Source of the DNA: Streptomyces humidus
GTDB taxonomy: Bacteria; Actinomycetota; Actinomycetes; Streptomycetales; Streptomycetaceae
Length of the DNA: 64,000 nucleotides
NCBI RefSeq assembly: GCF_014649655.1
Contig: NZ_BMTL01000013.1
Span: 62,001-126,000, forward strand
Reading direction: 5' to 3'
In this document: positions 16,268 through 24,529 of the stretch, piece by piece
How the letters are laid out: each line of letters begins with the position of its first letter
How positions within the stretch are numbered: position 1 is the first letter of the stretch
Translations under genes and position numbers: made by a program
Notes under the pieces: model-generated
Told to the model about the DNA's origin: nothing
Database searches by the model: none
Seen by the model: only the letters and a program-made list of their open reading frames with translations

Positions 16268-17546
16268 CTGGGGCGGCAACGTCGTCACACGCCCTGCGCG
16301 GGAGGTCACGCCCGCCTCCGTCGACGAACTGGCCGAGGCGCTGCGCCGGGCCGCCGAGGACGGCATGAAGGTGAAGGCGGTCGGCACCGGCCACTCCTTC
16401 ACGTCGATCGCGGCGACCGACGGTGTGTTGATCCGCCCTCAACTCCTGACCGGCATCCGCAAGATCGATCGCGACGACATGACCGTCACGGTCGAGGCCG
16501 GAACGCCGCTCAAGAGACTCAACCTGGCCCTGGCGCGCGAGGGTCTGTCGCTCACGAACATGGGCGACATCATGGAGCAGACGGTCTCCGGGGCCACCAG
16601 CACCGGCACCCACGGCACCGGCCGCGAGTCCGCCTCCATCGCCGCCCAGCTCAAGGGCCTCGAACTCGTCACCGCGGACGGCTCGGTGCTCGTCTGCTCC
16701 GAGAAGGAGAACCCCGAGGTCTTCGCGGCCGCCCGGATCGGCCTGGGCGCCCTCGGCGTCGTCACCGCGCTCACCTTCGCCGTGGAGCCCGTGTTCCTGC
16801 TCACCGCGCGCGAGGAGCCGATGTCCTTCGACAAGGTCCTCGCCGAGTTCGACGAGCTGTGGGCCGAGAACGAGCATTTCGAGTTCTACTGGTTCCCGCA
16901 CACCGGCAGCACCAACACCAAACGCAACAACCGCAGCGCCGGCCCGGCCGAGCCGGTGAGCCAGGTCGCGGGCTGGATCGAGGACGAGCTCCTCTCCAAC
17001 GGCGTCTTCCAGGTGGCCCAGTGGGTCGGCCGGGCGGCGCCCGCCACGATCCCGGCGATCGCCCGGCTCTCCAGCAAGGCCCTGTCGGCGCGCACCTACA
17101 CCGACATCCCCTACAAGGTGTACACGTCGCCGCGCCGGGTGCGGTTCGTCGAGATGGAGTACGCGGTCCCGCGGGAGGCGGTGACCGAGACGCTGCGCGA
17201 GCTCAGGACGATGATCGACGGATCGGGGCTGCGGATCAGCTTCCCCATCGAGGTGCGCACCGCTCCCGCCGACGACATCACCCTGTCCACCGCCTCCGGC
17301 CGCGACAGCGCGTACATCGCCGTCCACATGGTCAAGGGCACGCCCTATCAGGGGTACTTCACCGCGGCCGAGCGCATCTTCACCGCGTACGAGGGCCGCC
17401 CGCACTGGGGGAAGGTCCACACGCGGGACGCGGAGTACTTCGCCGGCGTCTATCCGCGCTTCGAGGAGTTCACGGCGCTGCGGGACCGGCTGGATCCCGA
17501 TCGTCTGTTCCAGAACGACTACCTGAGGAGGGTCCTGGGGACGTGA
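16227..17546 (+). CDS. FAD-linked oxidase, D-arabinono-1,4-lactone oxidase / alditol oxidase family
   Basis: A 439-aa VAO/PCMH-fold flavoenzyme. The FAD-binding half holds VKAVGTGHSFTSIAATDG, where the His of GHS is the usual covalent 8-alpha-FAD attachment residue, then GDIMEQTVSGATSTGTHGTG. The C-terminal ALO domain ends ALRDRLDPDRLFQNDYLRRVLG. It oxidises a sugar lactone or polyol with O2 as acceptor; the substrate is not identifiable from sequence. The TTG start follows GGGGAGG within the preceding MFS gene (41-nt overlap), so a linked transport/oxidation step is possible. Confidence 0.88.
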   Translation: MSSTASGKNGTWRNWGGNVVTRPAREVTPASVDELAEALRRAAEDGMKVKAVGTGHSFTSIAATDGVLIRPQLLTGIRKIDRDDMTVTVEAGTPLKRLNLALAREGLSLTNMGDIMEQTVSGATSTGTHGTGRESASIAAQLKGLELVTADGSVLVCSEKENPEVFAAARIGLGALGVVTALTFAVEPVFLLTAREEPMSFDKVLAEFDELWAENEHFEFYWFPHTGSTNTKRNNRSAGPAEPVSQVAGWIEDELLSNGVFQVAQWVGRAAPATIPAIARLSSKALSARTYTDIPYKVYTSPRRVRFVEMEYAVPREAVTETLRELRTMIDGSGLRISFPIEVRTAPADDITLSTASGRDSAYIAVHMVKGTPYQGYFTAAERIFTAYEGRPHWGKVHTRDAEYFAGVYPRFEEFTALRDRLDPDRLFQNDYLRRVLGT

Positions 17547-18029
17547 CGGGGGGTGCGGGCGCGCCGGGCGGCCGGATCGTGACCGCCGTCGCGCGTCGGG
17601 CGCCACGGCGTCCCCGGGCTCGGAAGAAACCACGGGGCCGTGCTCCGGGATCGCGTGAAGTGTGCCACGCCCAAGATCGGGAAGGCTTGTGACGGAGGGC
17701 CGGAACCCCTCTTTTGCCAGAACTCGGGTGGCGCGCCAATCCACGCACGTGGCCCAAATGGAGTACTGTTGCCAGCCCTGGGCCCGGTCTCCCGCCAGGA
17801 TGTCCGGGGCCTCGCTGGACCGCATGGAGGGGACTGGTTGCACAGGGTGGCGATGTCGGTCACTCAGCGTGGCGGGTAGGTTACCGTGCCATAACGGCGA
17901 CGTAGGGCCTGTGTCCGACACGCCGGGCAACTCGGCAAGGTTGTGGCAGGCTGCACCCGGGCAGGCCACACTCGACTAGCGGAAGCAGCGACGCACGTGA
18001 CGTCGGCAGGCACCACCCGGGAGGTCCCC
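17547..18029. other. Intergenic region upstream of sepH
   Basis: 483 bp without a convincing gene; the longer frames on either strand lack codon bias. A CCACG-CA-CGTGG inverted repeat lies at 17741-17752, shortly before a TACTGT hexamer at about 17764 that could be a -10 element. Otherwise no clear signal. Confidence 0.4.
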
Positions 18030-19070
18030 ATGCCCGAACTGCGTGTCGTGGCCGTCTCGAATGACGGCACACGGCTGGTGCTGAAGGCTGCGGACAGCAC
18101 GGAGTACACGCTTCCGATCGATGAGCGTCTGCGCGCCGCCGTACGCGGCGACCGTCCCCGCCTCGGCCAGATCGAGATCGAGGTGGAGAGTCATCTCCGC
18201 CCCCGCGACATCCAGGCGCGTATACGTGCCGGTGCGACGGCCGAAGAAGTCGCGCAGATGGCGGGCATCCCCGTCGACCGCGTGCGCCGCTTCGAGGGCC
18301 CCGTGCTGGCCGAGCGTGCCTTCATGGCCGAGCGCGCCCGCAAGACTCCGGTGCGTCGGCCCGGCGAGAACGCCGGTCCGCAGCTCGGTGAGGCCGTCCA
18401 GGAACGGCTGTTGCTCCGCGGCGCCGAGAAGGACACCGTCCAGTGGGACTCGTGGCGCCGCGACGACGGCACCTGGGAGGTCCTGCTGGTCTACCGGGTC
18501 GCGGGCGAGCCGCACTCGGCGAGCTGGACGTACGACCCGCCCCGGCGGCTCGTCCAGGCCGTCGACGACGAGGCGCGTTCGCTGATCGGCGAGTCCGACG
18601 ACCTGGCCGCCCCCGAGCCCAGCTTTCCGTTCGTCCCGCGTATCGCCCGGCTGCCCCGCGACCGTCCGCTGGACCGCACCCTCGACCGGCCCGGCCTGCC
18701 CGCCCAGCCGTCCGAGCCGGACGAGGAGAACGCCGGCGAGCGCGAACGCGACTCGCTGACCAGCCTGTTGGAGGCGGTGCCGAGCTTCCGTGGCGACATG
18801 GTCGTCCCGGAGCGCCCGACGACGGAGCCCGTCACGGAGGAGCCCGACGAGCAGGAGGTCCTCGCCGAGGAGCCCGCCGCGCCGGCCGCCTCCGCCGGTT
18901 CCGCCTACGCGGACGTTCTCATGCCGCGTTCCGTCGGCAGTCACCGTGACCGTCTGATCGGCGCCACCGACCGTCAGGCCGAGGCGGACGGCGTCCGTCC
19001 GGGCCGTCGGGCCGCGGTGCCGAGCTGGGACGAGATCGTGTTCGGCACCCGGCGGAAGAAGCAGGAGTAA
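18030..19070 (+). CDS. sepH: Septation protein SepH (DUF3071)
   Basis: 346 aa. The N-terminal DUF3071 domain (about 1-170) begins PELRVVAVSNDGTRLVLKAAD and includes a helix-turn-helix-like segment ATAEEVAQMAGIPVDRVRRFEGPVLAERA. The middle is Pro/Glu-rich and probably disordered. The end carries the conserved SWDEIVFGTRRKKQE. SepH binds FtsZ and promotes Z-ring assembly in vegetative and sporulation septation. ATG 18030 follows GGGAGGTCCCC. The gene is monocistronic, with two hairpins and a tandem repeat downstream. Confidence 0.92.
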   Translation: MPELRVVAVSNDGTRLVLKAADSTEYTLPIDERLRAAVRGDRPRLGQIEIEVESHLRPRDIQARIRAGATAEEVAQMAGIPVDRVRRFEGPVLAERAFMAERARKTPVRRPGENAGPQLGEAVQERLLLRGAEKDTVQWDSWRRDDGTWEVLLVYRVAGEPHSASWTYDPPRRLVQAVDDEARSLIGESDDLAAPEPSFPFVPRIARLPRDRPLDRTLDRPGLPAQPSEPDEENAGERERDSLTSLLEAVPSFRGDMVVPERPTTEPVTEEPDEQEVLAEEPAAPAASAGSAYADVLMPRSVGSHRDRLIGATDRQAEADGVRPGRRAAVPSWDEIVFGTRRKKQE

Positions 19071-19084
19071 GCGTCCCGGCAACT

Positions 19085-19120
19085 CCCCCGGGACGCAGGC
19101 CGGTTCCCACGTCCCGGGGG
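19085..19120 (+). terminator. Inverted repeat after sepH, probable terminator
   Basis: CCCCCGGGAC at 19085-19094 pairs with GTCCCGGGGG at 19111-19120 around a 16-nt loop, 15 nt past the sepH stop. There is no T tract, so it may instead stabilise the 3' end. Confidence 0.55.
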
Positions 19121-19160
19121 CCGGATCGCCGGATCGCCGGATCGCCGGATCGCCGGATGA
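19121..19160. repeat. 8-bp tandem repeat CCGGATCG, about five copies
   Basis: CCGGATCG is repeated four times exactly from 19121 to 19152, followed by CCGGATGA. Non-coding, between sepH and the rhodanese gene. Likely slippage-prone and variable among strains. Confidence 0.85.
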
Positions 19161-19207
19161 CAGGACCACCGGGTAGGAGGCTCCGCGCCGACCCTGCGTA
19201 CGCGCGA

Positions 19208-19236
19208 AGGGCCGCACTCCGGGGTGCGGCCCTATT
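19208..19236 (-). terminator. Bidirectional terminator between sepH and the rhodanese gene
   Basis: AGGGCCGCAC at 19208-19217 pairs with GTGCGGCCCT at 19224-19233 around a 6-nt loop. It lies just 3' of the minus-strand rhodanese gene and downstream of sepH. The stem sequence is very like the one after DUF3710. Confidence 0.8.
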
Positions 19237-19260
19237 GACCGGCCCGTCACGCCGGACGGG

Positions 19261-20112
19261 TCACCCCGGGTCGGGGCCCACGGCGACCGGGCGGGCCGGG
19301 TCCGCGGACCACTCCGACCAGGACCCGACGTACAGAGCCGCCGGGATGCCCGCCACCGCCAGGGCAAGCACCTCGTGAGCGCCGGAGACCCCTGAGCCGC
19401 AGTACACGCCCACCTCGACGCCCTGCGACGCACCCAGGGCCTTGAAGCGGTCCCTCAGCTCCTCCGCGGGCAGAAAGCGGCCGTCCGGAGCGACGTTGTC
19501 GTTGGTGGGCGCGGACACCGCACCCGGGATGTGCCCGCCGACCCGGTCGATCGGCTCGACCTCACCCCGGTACCGCTCCCCCGCGCGGGCGTCGAACAAC
19601 ACGCCGGAGCGGGCGAGGGCCGCCGCGTCGTCCGCGTCGAGCAGACCCCCGGCGCCCGGCGCCGGCGCGAAGTCGCCCTCCTCGCGCGGGGGAACGTCTG
19701 TCGAGAGCTCGCCCGACCATGACGGCAACCCCCCGTCGAGGACTCGCACGTCCGGGTGACCCGTCCAGCGCAGCAGCCACCACGCGCGCGCCGCCGCCCA
19801 TCCCTGCCCGCCGTCGTACACGACCACCGGCGTCCGGGCCGAGACGCCCGCCCGGCGCATGGCGGCGCCGAACTCCGCGAGGTCCGGCAGCGGGTGCCGG
19901 CCGCGGTCGCCCGACGGTCCCGCGAGCTCCTCGTCCAGGTCCACGTAGACCGCGCCGGGCACATGCCCCGACTCGTACGCGGCCCGGCCGTCGAACAGCG
20001 GCTCCCCGGCCGCCTTCGCCACGCTGAGCTGCCAGCGGACGTCGAGGACCACGGGCGGATCGCCCCCGGCCAGCTCGTCGGCCAGTTCCGATGCGGTGAT
20101 GATGGCGTTCAT
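19261..20112 (-). CDS. Sulfurtransferase (rhodanese / 3-mercaptopyruvate type)
   Basis: 283 aa, two rhodanese domains. The inactive N-terminal domain (about 8-125) contains VLDVRWQL and HVPGAVYVDLDEEL. The catalytic domain (about 150-283) contains LFDARAGERYRGE and HIPGAVSAPT, with the active-site loop CGSGVSGAHEV. The loop form CG(S/T)GV is nearer to 3-mercaptopyruvate sulfurtransferases than to thiosulfate-specific rhodaneses. ATG 20112 is preferred to the ATG 9 nt upstream because GAGG falls at proper distance from it. Stand-alone gene ended by the hairpin at 19208. Confidence 0.88.
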   Translation of the reverse strand: MNAIITASELADELAGGDPPVVLDVRWQLSVAKAAGEPLFDGRAAYESGHVPGAVYVDLDEELAGPSGDRGRHPLPDLAEFGAAMRRAGVSARTPVVVYDGGQGWAAARAWWLLRWTGHPDVRVLDGGLPSWSGELSTDVPPREEGDFAPAPGAGGLLDADDAAALARSGVLFDARAGERYRGEVEPIDRVGGHIPGAVSAPTNDNVAPDGRFLPAEELRDRFKALGASQGVEVGVYCGSGVSGAHEVLALAVAGIPAALYVGSWSEWSADPARPVAVGPDPG

Positions 20113-20330
20113 GTCCCCCATCCTCGCGTACGGGGTGGCCCCGGCGCTCAGGTCCGGCTACTCTGCTCGGCCGGACCCGCTCGATCACGCGGCGTGCGGG
20201 GGCGAACACGTGCCGTACAGGCGATCGACATGCGGCGACCATCGCGCGCCGACCGAAGAGAAACCCCATCAGGCATCCTCCGAGGGCTGAGGCGACGCGG
20301 CCACCACGAGTGGCCGAGGAGAGAGTGACG

Positions 20331-21134
20331 ATGACCGAGGCAGGCGGGCCGGCCGGCCCGATCGGCGCAGCACATGCCCGCTACGCGCCCGGTACACCCT
20401 GCTGGGTGAGTCTGATGGCGCACGGGTTGACGGCGACTCAGGAGTTCTACGGCGGGCTCTTCGGCTGGGAGTTCCAGCCCGGCCCGCAGCAGCTCGGCCC
20501 CTATGTGCACGCGCTGCTCGACGGCCGCGAGGTGGCCGGCATCGGCAAGCTGGCCCCGGACCGGCATCTCCCTGTCGCCTGGACGCCCTACTTCGCCTCG
20601 GACGACGTGGACTCGACCGCCGAAACGGTACGGCTGTGCGGGGGCACGATCGGGGTGGGCCCGCTGGAGGCCGCCGACGCCGGCCGTCTCGCGATCGGCT
20701 CCGACCCCTCCGGCGCCGTCTTCGGCGTCTGGCAGGCCGGCGCCCATGTGGGCACCGAGGTCACCGGCGTTCCCGGCACGCCCGTCTGGTACGAGCTGAC
20801 GACCTACGAGACCGCGAGCGTCCGCAAGTTCTACGCGACGGTGTTCGGTTACGCGGAGGAGGCGGCGCCGGCGACCGACTTCGACCACGTGACCCTGCGT
20901 GTCGACGGCCGGCCGGTCGCCGGGGTCCACGGGGTGGGCGCGGCGCTGGCCCGGGATCTGGGGCCGCACTGGACTACGTACTTCGAGGTGGCCGACGTGG
21001 ACGCGGCCCTCACGCTCGTCGTGGGCCTCGGCGGACGCGTCCTCGGGCCGGCTCATGACAGCGCGTACGGGCGCGTGGCGGCCGTGGTCGATCCCGAGGG
21101 GGCCCACTTCTCCCTGCTCCAGGACGCGCCCTGA
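20331..21134 (+). CDS. VOC superfamily protein (glyoxalase/bleomycin-resistance fold)
   Basis: A 267-aa tandem VOC protein with two beta-alpha-beta-beta-beta modules. Module 1 is about 20-125 (PCWVSLMAHGLTATQEFYGGLFGWEF, FASDDVDSTAETVRLCGGTI, PSGAVFGVWQ). Module 2 is about 145-262 (WYELTTYETASVRKFYATVFGYA, YFEVADVDAALTLVVGLGGRVLG, DPEGAHFSLLQ). Classical metal ligands are not all in place, so catalysis cannot be assigned. ATG 20331 follows GAGGAGAG. Two upstream GTG codons are possible but less well spaced. Its 3' end abuts a decayed tdk fragment. Confidence 0.85.
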   Translation: MTEAGGPAGPIGAAHARYAPGTPCWVSLMAHGLTATQEFYGGLFGWEFQPGPQQLGPYVHALLDGREVAGIGKLAPDRHLPVAWTPYFASDDVDSTAETVRLCGGTIGVGPLEAADAGRLAIGSDPSGAVFGVWQAGAHVGTEVTGVPGTPVWYELTTYETASVRKFYATVFGYAEEAAPATDFDHVTLRVDGRPVAGVHGVGAALARDLGPHWTTYFEVADVDAALTLVVGLGGRVLGPAHDSAYGRVAAVVDPEGAHFSLLQDAP

Positions 21135-21169
21135 GCATCCGCCTCCGGCCCGCGGGCCGCCCGGGCCGG

Positions 21170-21288
21170 GCCTGCTGAACCGACGGCACGTCGGGCGGCA
21201 GGGACGCAGCCCGCGCCGACGACGCGGGCATCCGGCGCCGGTGGTGGCGTCGGCACAGGACCTCGTGGCCGATCGTGTCGGCCTGGTG
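21170..21288 (-). pseudogene. Decayed 3' fragment of a thymidine kinase gene
   Basis: The minus strand reads QADTIGHEVLCRRHHRRRM then PASSARAASLPPDVP, aligning with the last 40 residues of the intact tdk in this window (QADTIGYEVLCRRHHRRRM, TSASVRAGALSPDVL). At DNA level 21252-21286 matches the corresponding tdk bases at 34 of 35 positions; flanking similarity is lower. No thymidine kinase sequence lies upstream, so the N-terminal 170 residues including the P-loop are absent, and the native stop is lost. It points the same way as the real tdk 7.6 kb away. Confidence 0.8.
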
Positions 21289-21488
21289 CTGTGGGGACGG
21301 CGCCCTCTGCCGCGTCTGCCGTGGACAAGTCGACGGCGCGTCAGGTCCGTCGGCCGGATGGGAAGGGCCGAGTTGGGCCGCAGCGTGTGCGGCACGGACC
21401 GGTCCGCCCCTTGCGCGGGTGGGCGCAGGGCAGCCATGTCCTGCCGACCGGCTCGTGCCGGCGTCCGCTCCAGGAGAGCGGGCACTTC

Positions 21489-22046
21489 CTATCGTGGGGA
21501 CCGCGTACCGCCCGTCGTGCCGCGACGGCCCGTGCCTGCGTATGTGACCGCGATGACGAAGGTCAGGCCGACGACCGCGGCGGGAGCGATCGCCGCCGCC
21601 GCGAGCCGGTCCGCGCCGTCCTCGGGTCCGGCGGCCACCAGGAGGGCCGCCGTGGCCACGGCGGCGGCCAGTCCGCAGAACAGGAGGGCGGCGAAGGCGT
21701 GCCGGGAGCGGCCGTGTCCGGGCCGGCCGGGGGCCGGCGCCGCGAAGTGACGGGCGATCTCCCGCACCTCCCGGCGGTGCTGCGCGGCGGCACGGATCCG
21801 CAGTGCGGCCGCGACGGTCGCACCCGCCACCGCCATGACGCAGGCCGCCTGCAACCTCACGCCGGCGAAGAGCACTGCGGCGACGACCGCGGCCGTGCTC
21901 CAGCCGGTCAGGCAGGCCGCCGCCGCGGTACGGCGGGAGACCGGCCGGTCGGCCCCGGCGCGCAGATCGGCGAGGGCAGGGACGTACCAGACGCAGCCGG
22001 CGGCGGTCGCCAGCGCGGCGCCGAGCGCCGGGACGGTGTGGGACAC
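21489..22046 (-). CDS. Small multi-pass membrane protein downstream of ctaD
   Basis: 185 aa with about five hydrophobic segments: VPALGAALATAAGCVWYVPALA, TGWSTAAVVAAVLFAGV, AACVMAVAGATVAAAL, FAALLFCGLAAAVATAALLV and AIAPAAVVGLTFVIAVTYAGT. A basic loop (RIRAAAQHRREVREIARHF) sits in the middle. GTG starts 1 nt after the ctaD stop, with GAGG inside the ctaD end, so it is translated from the ctaD message. An accessory or assembly role for the oxidase is inferred from position only; no family is recognised. A 354-bp spacer, partly the tdk fragment, follows. Confidence 0.7.
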   Translation of the reverse strand: MSHTVPALGAALATAAGCVWYVPALADLRAGADRPVSRRTAAAACLTGWSTAAVVAAVLFAGVRLQAACVMAVAGATVAAALRIRAAAQHRREVREIARHFAAPAPGRPGHGRSRHAFAALLFCGLAAAVATAALLVAAGPEDGADRLAAAAIAPAAVVGLTFVIAVTYAGTGRRGTTGGTRSPR

Positions 22047-22047
22047 C

Positions 22048-23748
22048 TCAGCTCACCGCCTCGGCCGCGGCGATCTCGGGGTGGTGGAGGTCGAAGGCCG
22101 GCGACTCGGACCGGATCCGCGGCAGCCTGGTGAAGTTGTGCCTCGGGGGCGGGCAGGAGGTCGCCCACTCCAGCGAACGGCCGTAGCCCCACGGGTCGTC
22201 GACCTCGACCGGCGTGCCGTACCTGGCGGTCTTCCAGACGTTGTAGAAGAACGGCAGGATCGACAGGCCCAGCAGGAACGACCCGATCGTGGACAGGGTG
22301 TTGAGGGCGGTGAAGCCGTCGGCGGCCAGGTAGTCGGCGTACCGGCGGGGCATGCCCTCCGCGCCCAGCCAGTGCTGGACGAGAAAGGTCAGGTGGAAGC
22401 CCACCGTGAGCGTCCAGAAGGTGATCTTGCCGAGGCGCTCGTCGAGCATCTTGCCGGTGAACTTGGGCCACCAGAAGTGGAAGCCGGCGAACATCGCGTA
22501 CACGACCGTGCCGAAGACCGTGTAGTGGAAGTGCGCGACGACGAAGTACGAGTCGGAGAGGTGGAAGTCCATCGGCGGCGAGGCCAGGATCACGCCCGTG
22601 AGGCCGCCGAAGACGAAGGTGATGAGGAAGCCCGTGGTCCACAGCATGGGCGTCTCGAAGCTGAGCGAGCCCTTCCACATGGTGCCGATCCAGTTGAAGA
22701 ACTTCACGCCCGTCGGCACCGCGATCAGGAACGTCATGAAGGAGAAGAACGGCAGGAGAACGCCGCCGGTGACGTACATATGGTGCGCCCACACCGTCAC
22801 CGACAGGCCCGCGATCGCGATCGTCGCGCCGATCAGGCCCATGTAGCCGAACATCGGCTTCCGGGAGAAGACGGGGATCACCTCGGAGACGATCCCGAAG
22901 AACGGCAGCGCCAGGATGTACACCTCCGGATGGCCGAAGAACCAGAAGAGGTGCTGCCACAGCAACGCGCCGCCGTTGGCCGCGTCGAAGACATGGCTGC
23001 CGAACTTGCGGTCGCACTCCAGGGCGAACAGGGCCGCAGCCAGGACCGGGAACACGATCAGGACCAGCACCGCGGTCAGCAGCACGTTCCACACGAAGAT
23101 CGGCATCCGGAACATGGTCATGCCCGGTGCGCGCATGCAGATGATCGTGGTGATGAAGTTGACCGCACCGGCGATCGAGCCGAAGCCCGACAGCGCCACG
23201 CCCATGATCCACAGGTCGGCGCCGAGGCCCGGCGAGTGGACGGCGTCGGACAGCGGCGCGTACAGGAACCAGCCGAAGTCGGCGGCGCCGCCCGGGGTGA
23301 GGAACCCGAACGCGGCGATCGACGAGCCGAACAGGAAGAGCCAGTAGGCGAGCATGTTCAGCCGCGGGAACGCCACGTCCGGGGCGCCGATCTGCAGCGG
23401 CATGATCCAGTTGGCGAAGCCGGTGAACAGCGGCATCGCGAACATCAGCAGCATGATCGAGCCGTGCATGGTGAACGCCTGGTTGAACTGCTCGTTCGAC
23501 ATGATCTGCAGACCGGGCCGGGCCAGTTCCGCGCGCATCAGCAGGGCCGTCACACCGCCGACGACGAAGAAGACGAACGCGGTGACCAGGTACATCGTCC
23601 CGATCTTCTTGTGGTCGGTGGTCGTCAGCCAGTCCGTCCACGACGATCCGCCCGAGGTGTGCTCCGCCCGTCCGGATGCCTCGTCGGCCACGGCGACCGC
23701 GGCGTGCGGCCGCTCGGTCCCCATCTGCTGTATCTGTGCCTCGTCCAC
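22048..23748 (-). CDS. ctaD: Cytochrome c oxidase (aa3-type) subunit I
   Basis: 566 aa, 12 transmembrane helices, the catalytic subunit reducing O2 to water in the cytoplasmic membrane. Seen: the low-spin heme His in FTMHGSIMLL; the CuB/Tyr cross-link region WQHLFWFFGHPEVYILALP; the CuB His pair in VWAHHMYVTGG; the heme a3/heme a His residues in VVAHFHYTVFG. The C-terminus (YGRSLEWATSCPPP) is actinobacterial. GTG follows AGGGAGG at 10 nt. Unusually, no ctaC, ctaE, qcr or heme A genes are nearby, so it is probably a second copy using subunits encoded elsewhere. It lies inside the tdk-bracketed segment. Confidence 0.92.
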   Translation of the reverse strand: MDEAQIQQMGTERPHAAVAVADEASGRAEHTSGGSSWTDWLTTTDHKKIGTMYLVTAFVFFVVGGVTALLMRAELARPGLQIMSNEQFNQAFTMHGSIMLLMFAMPLFTGFANWIMPLQIGAPDVAFPRLNMLAYWLFLFGSSIAAFGFLTPGGAADFGWFLYAPLSDAVHSPGLGADLWIMGVALSGFGSIAGAVNFITTIICMRAPGMTMFRMPIFVWNVLLTAVLVLIVFPVLAAALFALECDRKFGSHVFDAANGGALLWQHLFWFFGHPEVYILALPFFGIVSEVIPVFSRKPMFGYMGLIGATIAIAGLSVTVWAHHMYVTGGVLLPFFSFMTFLIAVPTGVKFFNWIGTMWKGSLSFETPMLWTTGFLITFVFGGLTGVILASPPMDFHLSDSYFVVAHFHYTVFGTVVYAMFAGFHFWWPKFTGKMLDERLGKITFWTLTVGFHLTFLVQHWLGAEGMPRRYADYLAADGFTALNTLSTIGSFLLGLSILPFFYNVWKTARYGTPVEVDDPWGYGRSLEWATSCPPPRHNFTRLPRIRSESPAFDLHHPEIAAAEAVS

Positions 23749-24136
23749 CGGACGGCGTCCTCCCTATCTGTCTCGTGCAACGACGAGCCGGAAGTGCCGA
23801 GGTGCGGGATGCAGACCTGGCTCTTCGCGGCCGCCGTCACATGATCAGCTGTGGGGTACCGGGGCCGGATAGGGCCGAACAGCCCCTCCGAAGCCCCTCG
23901 GACAGGGTCGAACATCCCTTTTCGCGCCGCTGAGCGGCCCGGCGCGCATCGTCTTGCCCAGCCCTCGCTTTGCCCAGCCCTCGCCTTGCCCAGCCCTCGC
24001 CTTGCCCAGCCCTCGCGGGCCGCTGAGCACCGATCGAGAGGCGCCAGGAAGCCGGGAGCGCCGGGCGACGGCACCGACGACGCGAGGCCCGCACACGACG
24101 AACCGCTCCGGAGACCATGCGCCTTCCCCTGCCCGG
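23749..24136. other. Spacer between ctaD and the immunity-like gene
   Basis: About 390 bp containing the ctaD promoter region and the 16-bp tandem array at 23953-24016. Frames on both strands are low complexity because of the array. No gene is supported. Confidence 0.5.
23953..24016. repeat. 16-bp tandem repeat, four copies
   Basis: CTTGCCCAGCCCTCGC occurs at 23953-23968, 23969-23984 (first base changed to T), 23985-24000 and 24001-24016. Copies are contiguous and nearly identical, a minisatellite in the spacer between ctaD and the toxin-like locus. Confidence 0.92.
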
Positions 24137-24174
24137 AAAACGCCCGCCCGCCCCGCGGAGGGGGCGGGCGGGCG
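24137..24174 (-). terminator. Rho-independent terminator of the toxin/immunity-like pair
   Basis: A 14-bp GC-only stem pairs 24141-24154 with 24161-24174 around GCGGAG. On the minus strand it is followed by TTTT. It begins 6 nt past the stop of the 113-aa gene. Confidence 0.88.
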
Positions 24175-24179
24175 CTTGT

Positions 24180-24521
24180 TCACAGGCTCGGCAGGGTGCC
24201 GTCCAGCGTGCCGTACGTGTCGTACAGGTCCTCCACGGCCAGGACCATGGACTCCACGCCGGGTTCGCGGACGATGACGAGACCCTTCATCCAGAGGTAG
24301 GTCCCGTTCAGGTTCTCACCGGTGTCGCGACACCGGTCCAGGATCTCCTGGATCTTGCTCATGGCCAGGACTACGGCGAACCAGCGTTTGCCGCCGGGGC
24401 CGGTGACGAGCACATCGCCGTCGTCGAGCGTCCCGGGCTCGTCGCCCGTCTCCACCGTGAACCGGAAGGTGAGTTCGGGCCTGCGGACCGTCCAGAACGG
24501 CTCATCGACCTCGATGTCCAT
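24180..24521 (-). CDS. Small acidic protein, putative cognate immunity protein
   Basis: 113 aa, clearly acidic, no signal peptide or membrane segment, so cytoplasmic. The N-terminal half looks beta-rich (IEVDEPFWTVRRPELTFRF; DVLVTGPGGKRWFAVVLAM), followed by a helix (SKIQEILDRCRDTGEN), a strand and an acidic end (VEDLYDTYGTLDGTLPSL). No family is recognised. ATG 24521 has GAGGAG at 4 nt, the same start context as the upstream large gene. An ATG at 24533 would overlap the large gene's stop by ATGA but lacks a binding site. A small acidic ORF following directly on a large secreted protein with a toxin-like end is the classic immunity position (inference). Confidence 0.7.
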   Translation of the reverse strand: MDIEVDEPFWTVRRPELTFRFTVETGDEPGTLDDGDVLVTGPGGKRWFAVVLAMSKIQEILDRCRDTGENLNGTYLWMKGLVIVREPGVESMVLAVEDLYDTYGTLDGTLPSL

Positions 24522-24529
24522 GCGACTCC

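Noticed and set aside
17519..17863. 114-codon minus-strand frame upstream of sepH
   Set aside because: No ribosome binding site or codon bias, overlaps the flavin oxidase 3' end, composition typical of a random GC-rich frame.
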